Shown: one piece after another, positions 10,473-22,400 of the stretch
Layout: every line of letters begins with the position of its first letter
Numbering within the stretch: position 1 is the stretch's first letter
The notes under the pieces: generated by a model
The model's database searches: none
The model's input: only the letters and a program-made list of their open reading frames with translations
What the model was told of the DNA's origin: nothing
Translations under genes and position numbers: made by a program
Assembly (NCBI GenBank): GCA_030770545.1
Contig: CM061107.1
Span: 5,854,001-5,918,000 of the forward strand
Direction: 5' to 3'
Origin: Macropodus opercularis
Taxonomy: Eukaryota; Chordata; Actinopteri; Anabantiformes; Osphronemidae
DNA length: 64,000 bases

Positions 10473-10876
10473 TTAAAGCCTTACCTTACTGAGCAGGAGC
10501 ATCTCTGCAGAGAAACCCACGAGGTCAAGGGTTCCTACGGTCCCCAAAGCAGGTTCCCTCCACCTTCGACAAGCCGTGAACTTCAAGTAATCCTCCACGG
10601 TGCAGGCGCGTTGTCGCGTATTTACGCACACACGCGTCTGCAACGTCGCCCTTTCAGCGAAAATATCAACTTTAGCCAAGAACTTAAGAGACGTCCCGAC
10701 TTCTGGGATATGTCCACTGTGACCCACACAGGTGTGCACAAAAGTGACGCCAACAAAGATGGCGACTTGTCGGATGGTCGCTCCAATCATCAGATCGCAG
10801 CTGTCGCAGCTGATTCAGCGAGCGTAATTTCTTTGTCCAGCTTTTTTACAGGCTACAGCGAAATGTGATCTAGTAG
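10473..10876. promoter_or_regulatory. CpG-rich, promoter-like segment of unknown gene
   Basis: GC/CpG content stands out from the AT-rich surroundings. It contains AAGATGGCG at 10756-10764 (YY1-type motif). Minus strand: an ATG at 10790 opens a frame of about 100 codons (MIGATIRQVAIFVGV...) to a strong AAG|GTAAGG donor at 10485. Plus strand: a donor TAG|GTAACC lies at 10876. I do not recognise the minus-strand peptide. This may be a bidirectional promoter with a first exon. Confidence 0.35.
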
Positions 10877-11414
10877 GTAACCGTTGTCAAATGATTCAGT
10901 CTATAGCCTCCTCTTCCATTGGTCCAACTTAAACGTACACCAGACCTCTGGCTATTCACAAGGACCCGCAGATACAGTAAATGTTTCAAACTGCATATGT
11001 GTAAATATCAGCGATGGAGCCGACAACGCAAAACCTAGACGTCATTTTCTGAAGATGACATAAATCAAATGTTAGGAGTGAAAGGGAACCAACCTCCAGT
11101 AGTTGAAAAGTGACACAAATAACATGTTTGTCATGTGGAAGAGAACATTTCAAGCAGTGCTGTGCTCACATTCATGACTAACAAGTGTTCACAAAATCCA
11201 TGTAGCTCCTGTTGTTTCCAGGGATTCAGGTTGGAAATTTCTGAAATAATGTTTTTCTACAATTGTATTGGTTTTTACAAACCAATTATCCCACTTTTCT
11301 ACCTGGTTTCTATGATGTCAAAATTTTAAAGCACAGCCTTAGTTGGTTTTATTGAGTTCTTATATTCATCGATGCTAATGTTTTATTGTGTGTTTTGGTT
11401 TCTCTGTCTTTCAG

Positions 11415-11549
11415 ATTTAGATTAGGCAACAAACCAACAGTTTGCACCAGAACGTGATCACAAGGTTTAGGCTTCAGAGGCAGAGAGCAGCACAGGACAC
11501 AGAGGAAGGACAACGACTGCTGCATGTGAAAAGACTGTAGTGGTTTCAG
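11415..11549 (+). ncRNA. candidate exon of a plus-strand spliced noncoding transcript
   Basis: A 135-nt segment between a strong polypyrimidine acceptor (TCTCTGTCTTTCAG) and a donor (TTTCAG|GTTTGT), with AATAAA further on at 11690. It could pair with the donor at 10876. It has no convincing open frame. Inferred from splice signals only. Confidence 0.22.
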
Positions 11550-11695
11550 GTTTGTTTTTTAATTTACTTGCATGTTGTCCATTTTTAAAATACACTGAAA
11601 ATGACTGATATGATATCTTTTTTTCACGGTACAGTGAGACCCTGATTCCTGTGTAATGACACTGTTATAGGATTACTCTACAGGTACAAAATAAA

Positions 11696-13350
11696 CGCAC
11701 TAGCTGTCATACGATCCATACGAATGCATCATAATGACAAAAAACAAAACAATGCCCATTCAGTCCTTAAGGATTCAACGAGAGATGACATTAAAACAAC
11801 TAATTTAATTAACCATAAAATCAAGTTAAATGCGCTATTACACAGGAATCTGTTAAATACCAAAACAACATATTAACAGAAAAAATCTTTACACAAGTGT
11901 AACAAAAGAGTTACAATTTATCATAGATATAATTATAATAATAATAATAATAAGAGGTGACAAGGCCTAAAATAAAAGATAATCTCTTGTCATTGTGTCA
12001 TAAAACCTGACGAACACATGAAATCTCAAGAGATCCAGACTGACAGAGACTCACATTTGTTCCAACAAGACACTGTACAGCATAGGGTGAAGTCGGGGTA
12101 AGAAATGGTTGACAGCTTTCAAAATTCCGCAGATCATTAGTTCATGGAAAGCCAAGGCATTATAAAAGTCAACATAACTCCACGTTCTCAAAGATGGAAA
12201 TAAAACGTTTCTGAGGACTCCTGAAAAAAACTTACAAAACAAACTAGTAAACAGCCAGAGGAGCATGACGTCCCTGGTCTCATTTTAAGAAGTGTTTTAT
12301 CCAGATGTATCCTCCCACAATCAGCTTCAGGGCAAACTCAAAAGCCAAATGTCCACTTGTGGCACAAACCACAGTAAAGACCTCCCCACTGCAGTCTTCC
12401 TTCGCATCAACACACTGACAATGTCTGTAACAAACGAAACTTCCAGTTCGTTAATAAATGCATCTAACGCCTTTTTTCCCCATGCTCACGTTTGATGACT
12501 GGTGATTAGCTCATTACCCAGGTTTGCAGCCTCTACTCCCACGGCACTGGTAGTGATTGCAGCCTCATGTCTTCGCAGCATTTCTCCATGTAGTCCACAA
12601 AAATACAGACTTTCGCTTCAGCTGGGTGGATGACACAGACTGTATGTACTGTACAAGGAATGCTAAAATTCATTATGGTAGCTGGAGAAGTGGTCTGACA
12701 AAATAAAATGGTGTTGAGACACTTCTATAGTCACTGGGTGATAGAACGTTCTGGCCTAGCGCATAGATTTCCACACAAAAAAGGCAGAATGAATCCAGTT
12801 TGCAGAACAAAGGCTGAGTTAAGAGTCATCATAAAAACCAAAAGCTTTAGCACCATAGAATACCACTTGGCAAGCAAAGAAGAAGACAAAAACTCATAGT
12901 CAGCGTGTATTTGTAGTTACCAGCTCCTGCCTCAATTTCCAACATAGTGGAAGCAAATCGGTTAAACTCTCCTACAACCTAACGTACTAATGCCTTGGGA
13001 ATAACCTCATGCTGGGTAGGTGTCATTTTTATTTACGACTGAAGCTTCAAAAAGTGCAGAGCCTCCTCATCGACCGGTGTCGCTCATCAGCACGTTCTCT
13101 CTTAGTGACCGTTCGTACTGAAAGGAGGAGGTTGGCAGGTGGAGGCAATGTTGCAGAGACTGTAGAAAAATTTTGGCAGATGCAGAATAGGGTTAAGGAG
13201 CAGAGAAAGTTTCAAAGGGCGGTGCTCTTGGGACATCAGTGGTAGCAGCTGAATAAAATCTTCTGAACATAACCACGTCTCGTCTGCGGAAAGCTTTCCA
13301 ACTCGGACCCGCGACATGCTGGAGCAACGAGACCTCTGAAGAGTTGAGAG
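11696..13350 (-). other. likely atrnl1 3'UTR and flank
   Basis: On the minus strand the atrnl1 stop is at 13351-13353. The nearest minus-strand AATAAA is at 13028-13033 (TTTATT on plus), giving a UTR of about 0.32 kb. Another at 11348-11353 would give about 2 kb. Which is used cannot be told from sequence. A short (TAA)n run lies near 11934-11952. No coding feature was seen. Confidence 0.4.
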
Positions 13351-13475
13351 TCACACACAAGTGCCCTGGTGTGCAGGAGGTAGGGCTTTTCGGTTCTTTA
13401 AAGCCTGGGACTTGTCCTTAAAATCTGTTGGCTTCTGTTGTGAAATGTCTATGAGTGCACTGGCAATGATGAGTC
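13351..13475 (-). CDS. atrnl1: atrnl1 exon 29 (C-terminus and stop)
   Basis: Reads GLIIASALIDISQQKPTDFK then DKSQALKNRKALPPAHQGTC-V, stop TGA. The -GTCV end is shared with attractin proteins. Acceptor CTCTCCAG. Confidence 0.94.
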
Positions 13476-16400
13476 CTGGAGAGAGACAACAGAAATGGTG
13501 AAAAACACAACTTCTACGCTGCAACGCAGGGTTACTGCAAAACTGGACAGAAAGAATGACAGAGCGAGCGTTTGTGTAGCTACAGCACCTGACTGTCCTG
13601 GTGGGGGTAGGTCTGAGGGTCCGGAGGGCAATCGCATGAGGACAGTAAACACGGCGGCTTTCCCTCCTGAACATGGCTCCATTGCTACAGGTTTGGGTGC
13701 ACCCTGCACACAGATATAAAAAAACACTACATTAGCGACACCAAAACTCTCCTGTAACCTTTCCTGCAACTGAATCAGACGAACAAGTCTGAATAGTCAG
13801 TTATGGCACAGTTGATGTTAATTCCCTTTATTTGTTACCAGCAGAGCAACAGTCACTGACATTAGCTGCTGGAGACGCAGCGTTTAAGATGAGACGCCTT
13901 CCTCCTGACACAAATGGTTTGACTGGTCACACAACAAAAACACTCGTGTGCGCGCCTGTCAGACTGTCTGTGTGTTGAGGTAGTGACCTGCCCTCGGAGT
14001 TAATGGCCAAAACTGCTTGTCTCAAGCGTGAAAAACATGTCATCCCGATAATGAATGTCAAGGGTTTCACAGCATGTTTTGGATGAGGGGGTACAAATTG
14101 GGGAATAATAACATGTCTGAATAGAAGTGACTTTTTTTTGTCCTCGGTGTCTGATGCCTGAATTTAAAATGGAGATGAGAGAGGCTGCAAAAATGAGAGA
14201 AAAACAGGAAGGCACATGCATTAAAACAGAGTCAGGACGGTGCACAGGAATTTCTAGAAACATGGTACCGCACTCGTCGTGTATCTCACCCCATGTAGGC
14301 CAAAAAAACTAAACCCTGACGCTGGTGCACTGCTGAATCGAAAAGCCTTGACATAGTGATTATGTGCGCTATAAAGCAAAGTGTGCATGAAGTGGTACAT
14401 CCAGACTTGTTTCAACTGTCAGATGTGAATAAATATCTAATTACTGCTTCACTCAGGCTTTGCAGGCTTTAATCAGAAGTAAATGAAATCCTGCTTTATA
14501 TCAAGCACAGTGTAATTTCTGTGTAACCACCAATTAGGTTTCACATTGAAGAGGAAACCGCAATGCAGACAAAAAGAACTGATATCAAAACAATCAAGTG
14601 TTTTCAAGCTGGAACAAACAGTTGGTTGTTCATGACAGACATGTAGCCGGCAAAGCAATTGGGTGCGTTAAGCAAGAGCATAGCTGCTAATGGCAGCTAA
14701 TTTACGGATGACAAATCCCTCCAACATGCACCTAGTCAATGTCTGGCTGTTTCGTATAATTAGAAGACAGACTAGTAATGGCAGAACTTAAAGACCACAG
14801 CACCGCAAGTGATTTATTGATCGCGTTTGTCAACATACAGCCGATGAATAATGGCGGTGAACACACTGTGAAGATCAGTTGGCTTCAGAATAAACTAGTG
14901 TAGTGGTCAAATGAGCAAACGCCTTCAATATAGAAGCAATGAAGAGTCGGACAAAGAGGCCGTCAACTACTGAAAGACATTTACACATGCAAAATACAAA
15001 CTGCTAATTGGCTGTAGAAATAATGGAGAAAACCCAACCCAGGAATAAATAAAGTCACACTATACTAAATGCACGCTGCATGTTTGTGAGAGACTGATTA
15101 TTTTGTACATTGTGGCTAAAGTCTTCTAATTCATTTTGATGTTCATTTGTAACTGGGAGGCAAATATTAGGTCATTACACTGTTCTCGTACACGTCCATT
15201 TAAGTGATTCCACTAATGAACAGCAGCCATACTCATTCAAGGGAGCAAATTTAATCTGTGCAGCGTTTTAGATGAAATCAGTGTTTCCTGCAAACTATAC
15301 TCGCATACACCGCTGGGTGATCAACGTCGTTCACTTTAACTTCTCAACAACCAACAGATGGATTGTCTGTAATGTGCATATACTGTACTCGGTCCCCTCA
15401 GGACGAAGTATCGTAGCTGTAGTAATGCAGTTTTCATTTAACAAAGCAATCTGCTCCAAATTTGGATTCGTTTCATACTTTGTATTCCTTGCAAAAATAA
15501 CGACTTTCCCTTTAGCAGCCGTTTCTGTTTGGGGATAATTAGGAAATGTTTGCACGCAAACATTGCAAGACCACGTTGCACTAGTCTTTAGCTCAGTGCA
15601 CGGCTGCATGGATGCAGCAACAAGATGTTTCCATCTCTGTTACCCACGTTGCATATTAGAGAGCCACCAGATAAACCCATGAATGTTGTAAACACCTAAA
15701 CAGGCCATTATATTGTGCAAAGCAAAACAAAATGAAACCACCTCCTTCCCTCTTGCTCCCATCAAGTTTTATTTATCTGGGATAATTGTTTATCTGGGTA
15801 TTCCTTCAATGCAGCGGGAAATAAAAACATTAATAAAATCACTGCTTTCCATTATAATTTTAATGCTGCCTTTTCTATTATGGCTTTTTAAAACTGGTGG
15901 TCATTATCATATTCTCCAAGACACTTTACACACCCTGATGTGGTACTATGCATTAATCAAGTGTGAGTATTGTATTGTGGCCATTCAAAACCATCCAAGC
16001 ACGTAAATGTGTTTACAAACACGCACACGCAGGGTCTCCTCTCCTTTTCCCTGCTGACAGGTGTCATCCATCACACTCTCTGTCCGTTAGCGGCTCCATA
16101 TGCTGAACGCCGTCCATAGTGAAAAGAGACATCTGTGACATCGAGGCCTAGGCCCGTAGTGTTTGGGGCCAGTTGGCTCTATGATCAGCAGCTGCTGACA
16201 TCCTGGTCACTAAAAGCAACGTCCATCTCTCGGGGGCCTAAACCGACCGAAAATGGAGGAAATTGCATAAATGCTGTTAGAATTTTCTCTCAGACCAGCT
16301 GGAAGGTCTGCAAAGATGTAGCGACGGAGAGCGGGCACTAACTAATGCAGTGAGACCAGTGCCGACGGTACCGTCAGCAGAATAAAGTTTTGAAGTGTTG

Positions 16401-19400
16401 GAATGGGTGAGAGGGGGAATTCTGGTGCTGCAGTTCATCTGCGACTTGTTTCCTGTAAACTATGTCATGTTATTCATTCTACACAATGAATCTGAAATAG
16501 GAACTTCAAGGCAAACTTGAAATGTCTGAGCTGACCTTCAGTCACGTGCACGGCACATATTCTTACACCTGCTATACAGTATAGTTTCTACCACGCACGA
16601 GCGAATGAGAGGGTCTGATCCAACAGAGCTGGTGAGCCAGTGAAGTCAACAGTGTCCTCTTTGACATCAACAAATATTTCCAACAGCTAAGTGGTGCCAG
16701 ATGCTGACCAATTTATTCCTTTATACAACAGAATTGGGCTTGTTTCATAAGGTTCACCTTCAGCTGGTGCCAGGGCAGGAGGCGGAACTGCATGTGGACC
16801 AACACACGTGAAACCAATATACTGCAGGTCTCATATTTTAAAAAGCTACCTGATTATGTGCTTCCATATAAATGCGGCGCATCAGCCACATTTTTGTATG
16901 TTTCTGGGCCACTTGCAGAAATAACTGTCTCACATCATAATTCATCATTGCTCAGTTTCTATGTTTCCTCTTTGGATTATCCTTGAAATGACATGAAACT
17001 GAGCTGAATGCAAAGTTTAATAAAAAAAAAAAGAAATAAACTTCATTACTGCTCATGTTTCATCGTCTACAGGTCCTCAACACCAGAAAACAATGACAGC
17101 ACAGTTCATAAAGTCTTGGCATTTAGGAGGCATCACCAGAAAAATCTACCAGGTGAAATTAGATTTCACCCCAAATCTCCAACACAATTATGGTTACCAG
17201 ATAAATCCTTTAACGGAGAGTCAGGAAATCAGCTAATGGAGAGAGACAACTGTAAACAAACTCACTGCCAGTGGTCGCTGCCACAGGTTATCAGCGCACA
17301 ACACAACACAACACACAGAGCATCAATCTGTTGTGTATGAATTATAAAAACCTGAATTACAGACACACCACAGGTGTCCCTTCACCAGCTGCATCTTCAC
17401 TTGCACTTAGCTTGTCCTCGGAAACACAGCCCCATGGCTCACATGGTTTTAGAAAACATGCAGTTTTGTATGCGACAGATCAATATTTTGTTAGTAAATT
17501 AGTGAAGTCAATTTTGTATCACAACATAAACCATTTGTTCCCTCATTAGAAGCACGCTGAATTAACAGGAGGCCTGTCGCTGTTTTTTCAATATCTTTAC
17601 CCTGTACAACACTTGCATGCTTGTGCATTGTGGTTTATATTTATCACACTGATTTATGTGACACTGTTTTATGCATCACTTCCAAAACAACATCTTCTTA
17701 TGATTCTGATATCTTTGTTTCAAACTGTATGGGCATGTGGTGAAGCATGCATAGGTTTATTTCATGCATCTTGGGAAGGTTGAGAAACGACTGAAGACGT
17801 GTTCTTTCTTTTACAGTTCAATCATTTTCCAAAACAGCTTGGAACATTGTTATAATATTCTCCGTGGGATGCACATTGTCTACCTTAATGAGCTTTATAA
17901 CAAGAACGCTATCTCTGTTTCAATGTGAAGGAAAGAGACGGCTCGAATAAAATATTTAAAAAAAACAGATGGACACACATACACACACACACACCTCACT
18001 GACGAGTATGTAATTAACATTTTACTGAAATGAAGTCAAAGCAGAGGTTTCCAAGGTTGTTGAGCTTCAGACTAGACCTTATTGCTATGAAAGTGCAACA
18101 ATAAAGTGCACTCAAAGAGGTAAGAAGACTTGTTTCCCTCCTCTTTTGCGCTTTACATTTCCTTTCACAATACCATAATGCACAGTGAGTACCACTCAGC
18201 ACTACACTAATAGCTAATGTAGCGCCTCTTTGCTGGTTGTCACAGTTATTTTATTTCTCTCAGCGGGAGGTGACACAGAGCAGGCCCTGCCTCAGGAAAC
18301 ACTGTTGGTCCTTGGATGTCAATTTGAGGATGTAGCTCTCGATATTGCTGTAAATTATGCTTTTATCCCTGTGCCATTGAGCTCTAGACTGTGCCAGACT
18401 TCTACTCTGCTCTTTTTATAATGGGAGTTATTCACGTCTTGGGATGAGGAGTTGCAGCAAGTGAACAGTACAGAATAATTGCAACGTTCAAATCATACGA
18501 ACACCCACAGTTTAATAACAGATTAATCTATCAATGCGCAAATGTCCTTGTGACATATTCCCAGCAAACAACCCATGAGGGCAGATTGGGCAAAATGTAA
18601 ACATGTACTTTAAAACACAATGTGGGGCGACAATAACGACAAAATGTTCTCAACACAAGTCTGATGCCATATTTTTTAAATATTAGAGCTGTTCCTTTTA
18701 AAGTTGAGATATTTGAGTAATAAGCACCACTGGCAGATTTATTATTACCATTTAGATGTGAATAAAAGACTGACAGTGCAGTTAGAGTTCATGCGTTCTG
18801 AAGAAAAGAACACAAAGGTCTAATAACTTAATACCACTAAACTGTGAAGCTCTAAATGTCAGCGGATTACAGGCAGTAGAAATTAAATGTGTATTAAATG
18901 CTTATACTAAGATGACAAACTGGGCTTGTGTGTACATGCTTGCTTTTGGTGCATGTCAGGACTTGGATCAGGTTTGATGAAGCAATAACCAAAACCAAGC
19001 AGTACTTACATCCGCCACTGGCTGCAACACTTCTGTTTGTTCTCCCCTGGCATCCAGCGCAACAGCAACTGAGGCAAATGGACGACTGGCCATCTGCTGA
19101 CGCTCCCTCATCAGTTGCTAAAATAAAAAACACAGATGACACATGAGGAAAAACATGGAACGCAGTCCAAGTGTGTAGCATAATAATTAACAAGAGTCAA
19201 AACACACCCGTAGATTATTTATATGCTCTGTAATAAACATCAGGAAGCAAAATTTTAAACTAATTTCCACACAACCAGTGAACACATCATAGGGAAAGAT
19301 CAAGAGATTCTGCCACAGTTCACTGCTTCAAGAGTGACACAATTTCTGTAGCTTAGACTGCGCAGAAAATAGCTTCTCCTGTTCCCTTCTAATCAATATT

Positions 19401-22400
19401 GTAAAACAACTAGTGCCACACTTTCAACAGCAACATAGTGTCTGATCAATATCTAAACAGGCTGCCATTTTAGAGCCAAGGACATCACTGATTGCTATTG
19501 AATGTGCGATGAGCTTAAGTGCGTTGCATTAAGATCTAATTGTACTTCAGGTTACTAAGCACATCATGCGGTGGTGGAGATTGGCCCCATAACCTGCCCT
19601 TTCTCTGTACCTTGAAGCTCAATGTATGTGCCCTAACATAACAGAGTATTTTAGAACACACAGGAAAAAGCACAAGCAACAAGCGATAAATTCTTCCAAC
19701 TCTGTCTTTTTATACGGCCTGTGTGCACAAGAGTAAAGAGTTAAGTACGCTTCTTCGTAGTTCAATCCAAATGTCTCTCTCCACATTAGTCCTTTAATAA
19801 AACTGTTGGCTGAACTGTATGTGAATACTCAATTTTCTGATGAAAAGCAGTTTGTCCTTGATGCAGTAATGAACCCGGAGACTCTCGTTCTCAGACCTCA
19901 TCCTCAGTCCCCCTGAATTTAATTAAGCGTTCATTAGACTGCCTATTAATCGGCAAAATATAGATCAAGTCTGGAAAGGTTGATAGCATTGTGAAATTGA
20001 ACAAGGGAAGAAACGTTAAAGACAGTTACAATCAGCATCTTGCTTTATCAAAGACTTGCACAGAATGCTCATCGTCTACAGCCTCAATCACCTTGTGGAT
20101 GATTGTAGAGAACCATGAGCAAATTAAAAACACAATGATAAATCAAAATGTCATTGTTAAGGATTGCAAATAAAGTAATAACGTGTTTGAGACTGAAGTA
20201 GCAAACAACGGACTAAACCTAAAACTGTAAACATCAGGTCCAAAGCCATAATTACCATAAAGACATAACATTATAGCAGTTTTTTTTCTGAACAATTAGA
20301 CTTTTCAAATGTAAAGAAATCAGCAAAAATGTTAAAATGTTACTATGGCTTCATGTTGAAGCTAAACGGCTCTAAGCCCTGTTGTGTGTGCGTACCTTCT
20401 GCGAACAGTGTTTCTGGTGATGCAGACCACTCTGCAGCATTACGACACTCAACAAGGACATTACTGACTTCACTGCTGTACAGGCGCATTGATTGGTATT
20501 AAATGAAAGGAAAGTTCAGGTCAGTTCTCTGTAAGCACTGCTTTCTTGAAATGTTCCGAAAAGAAAAAGTCTGGGAGTCGAAGTGGAAAAGCAGCAGCCA
20601 AATGAAATTGAGATTGATTAGCGAATTGATTCATTCTGCAGCTCCAGTTTTTAAACCTTACATCTGAAGGTGCATTTTTACCATTACACATAAAACCTGT
20701 ACATTTCAGCTGTTAAGTCAAAATAAAAAAACAACAACCTGCCCTTTCTAAAAAGACAAAAGCAGGGTGTTCGTGCTTCGCAGGAATGCTTCAAGACAAA
20801 TACGACAGCTGCACAGCCTATTATAATCAAGCAACCATCACTGTACATGTCAGATAGCTCATTACACCTTATGCTATTTATCAAGTTCTTTAAAGCATCA
20901 AAGCATAATCAAAGAGAATGCAGCAAAGTCAGGGAATGTTTTTCATTTGCTCTGTGTCAGGCACGTGCATCTAAAAGTGATCAAAGGGCCACAGAGTTTC
21001 TAGAAGCGACCGCTAAATTAATGACAAAAGGCGAGAGTGAACTGTGTAAAACCAATTAACGTGTGCGCCATGACAGACTGATTTTGTCAAGAATACAAGC
21101 TGGAGCCATTCATAGTTATGATAAGAGAGGACATTCAGTGCGTTGCCATGCAGCTTGATTAATTTTAGCTAGCAAGTGCATGAACTGGTGAATACAGCTC
21201 TTTTCCCGTCACTAGATTCTGAAACAGGGTAGGTGTCATTCTGCCTCTGAACATATTTGGCTGATGTGCTACAAGGTTTTTGGAGAACGTGAATACATAT
21301 GATTACAGATGGTTCGCATTGTTGTTTTGCAACAACATAAATGAGGACTATTCTTAGAATTCTGTCATCCATCCGTTAGATTGCTTTAACGCCTCAATGG
21401 GAAAGCTACAAGCTAAACCCCTGGCACAGAGGGAAATCACACTTCAGGGCAAACTTTAAACTGAGCCAGGAACAACAAAGGTGACCGCGGGATAATCTTA
21501 TTACAGCAATCGATGACTAATTGAGCTCTTTGGGGGAACAGCAGATTGTGAGATTATGCCAGGTGAGCAGTGGGACATGTTGGATTTATTCAGACCTTTT
21601 AAGTAAACAAACACTTCGGTTTACAGTGTAGAAAAGCACTGTGTTACAGGTAAAACCAAAGCTGTGACCAACTCTAACCCAATGATACTAATTAGACATG
21701 ACTTAAACCAGCTGAAGAAAATAATGCTGCTCTTTTTTTTGTCAGCCCATCGAAAATACTCCTAAAAAAAAATAGAAAAGACCCCAGCTCAACCCAACGG
21801 TGCATATCTGTGAAAGAAGCTAGAGAGAGAAGAAACATTTGATATATCCACATGTTTGTGTGTGTGAAGAAAATCCCTATGTCGCAGGCTCATGAAATGT
21901 CAGTGCCCCTTCCGTTCTGTTTCCCCCACAGGTAGCTTCAAGGAGGTCAGTCCTTGTTCTCCTCTGTGGCATTTACAGCTGCCGTCTTTTCAGCCCTCCG
22001 TCGCCCAAATCAGGCTACTTTCAGCTTCACCTCTGGTGCCACATCCTTTTGACTCTTAATGCAAAAGAGTCCTTCTCCAATTAGCACATGCGGTGTGTGG
22101 TAAACCATCTGTGCAAGACTACGTCAATACCTGCAAGTTTCATTTTTTTAAGCTAGGAAATATCTACATGTCACTTGGTGTGATCAGTGTCTAATTATCG
22201 TCTATGCCATCTCTAGGAGCCTGATTAAAACTCATTTAATCCATGTTTTATGGGGGCTGGTGAGCCCCCCCCATCGACAATGTAATGAGTCTAAGACAAA
22301 ATCTCAGCTTCAATTAGCAATTACGACAGTATTCTATATTGTTATCATAGCAATCTAAAACTTCTATTCTTCTGAGACACAAAACAGACCTTAACTGCTA

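Noticed and set aside
18894..19193. Minus-strand frame spanning exon 27 in another reading frame
   Set aside because: It is a shadow of atrnl1 exon 27; the correct frame gives the conserved RERQQMASRPFASV tail.
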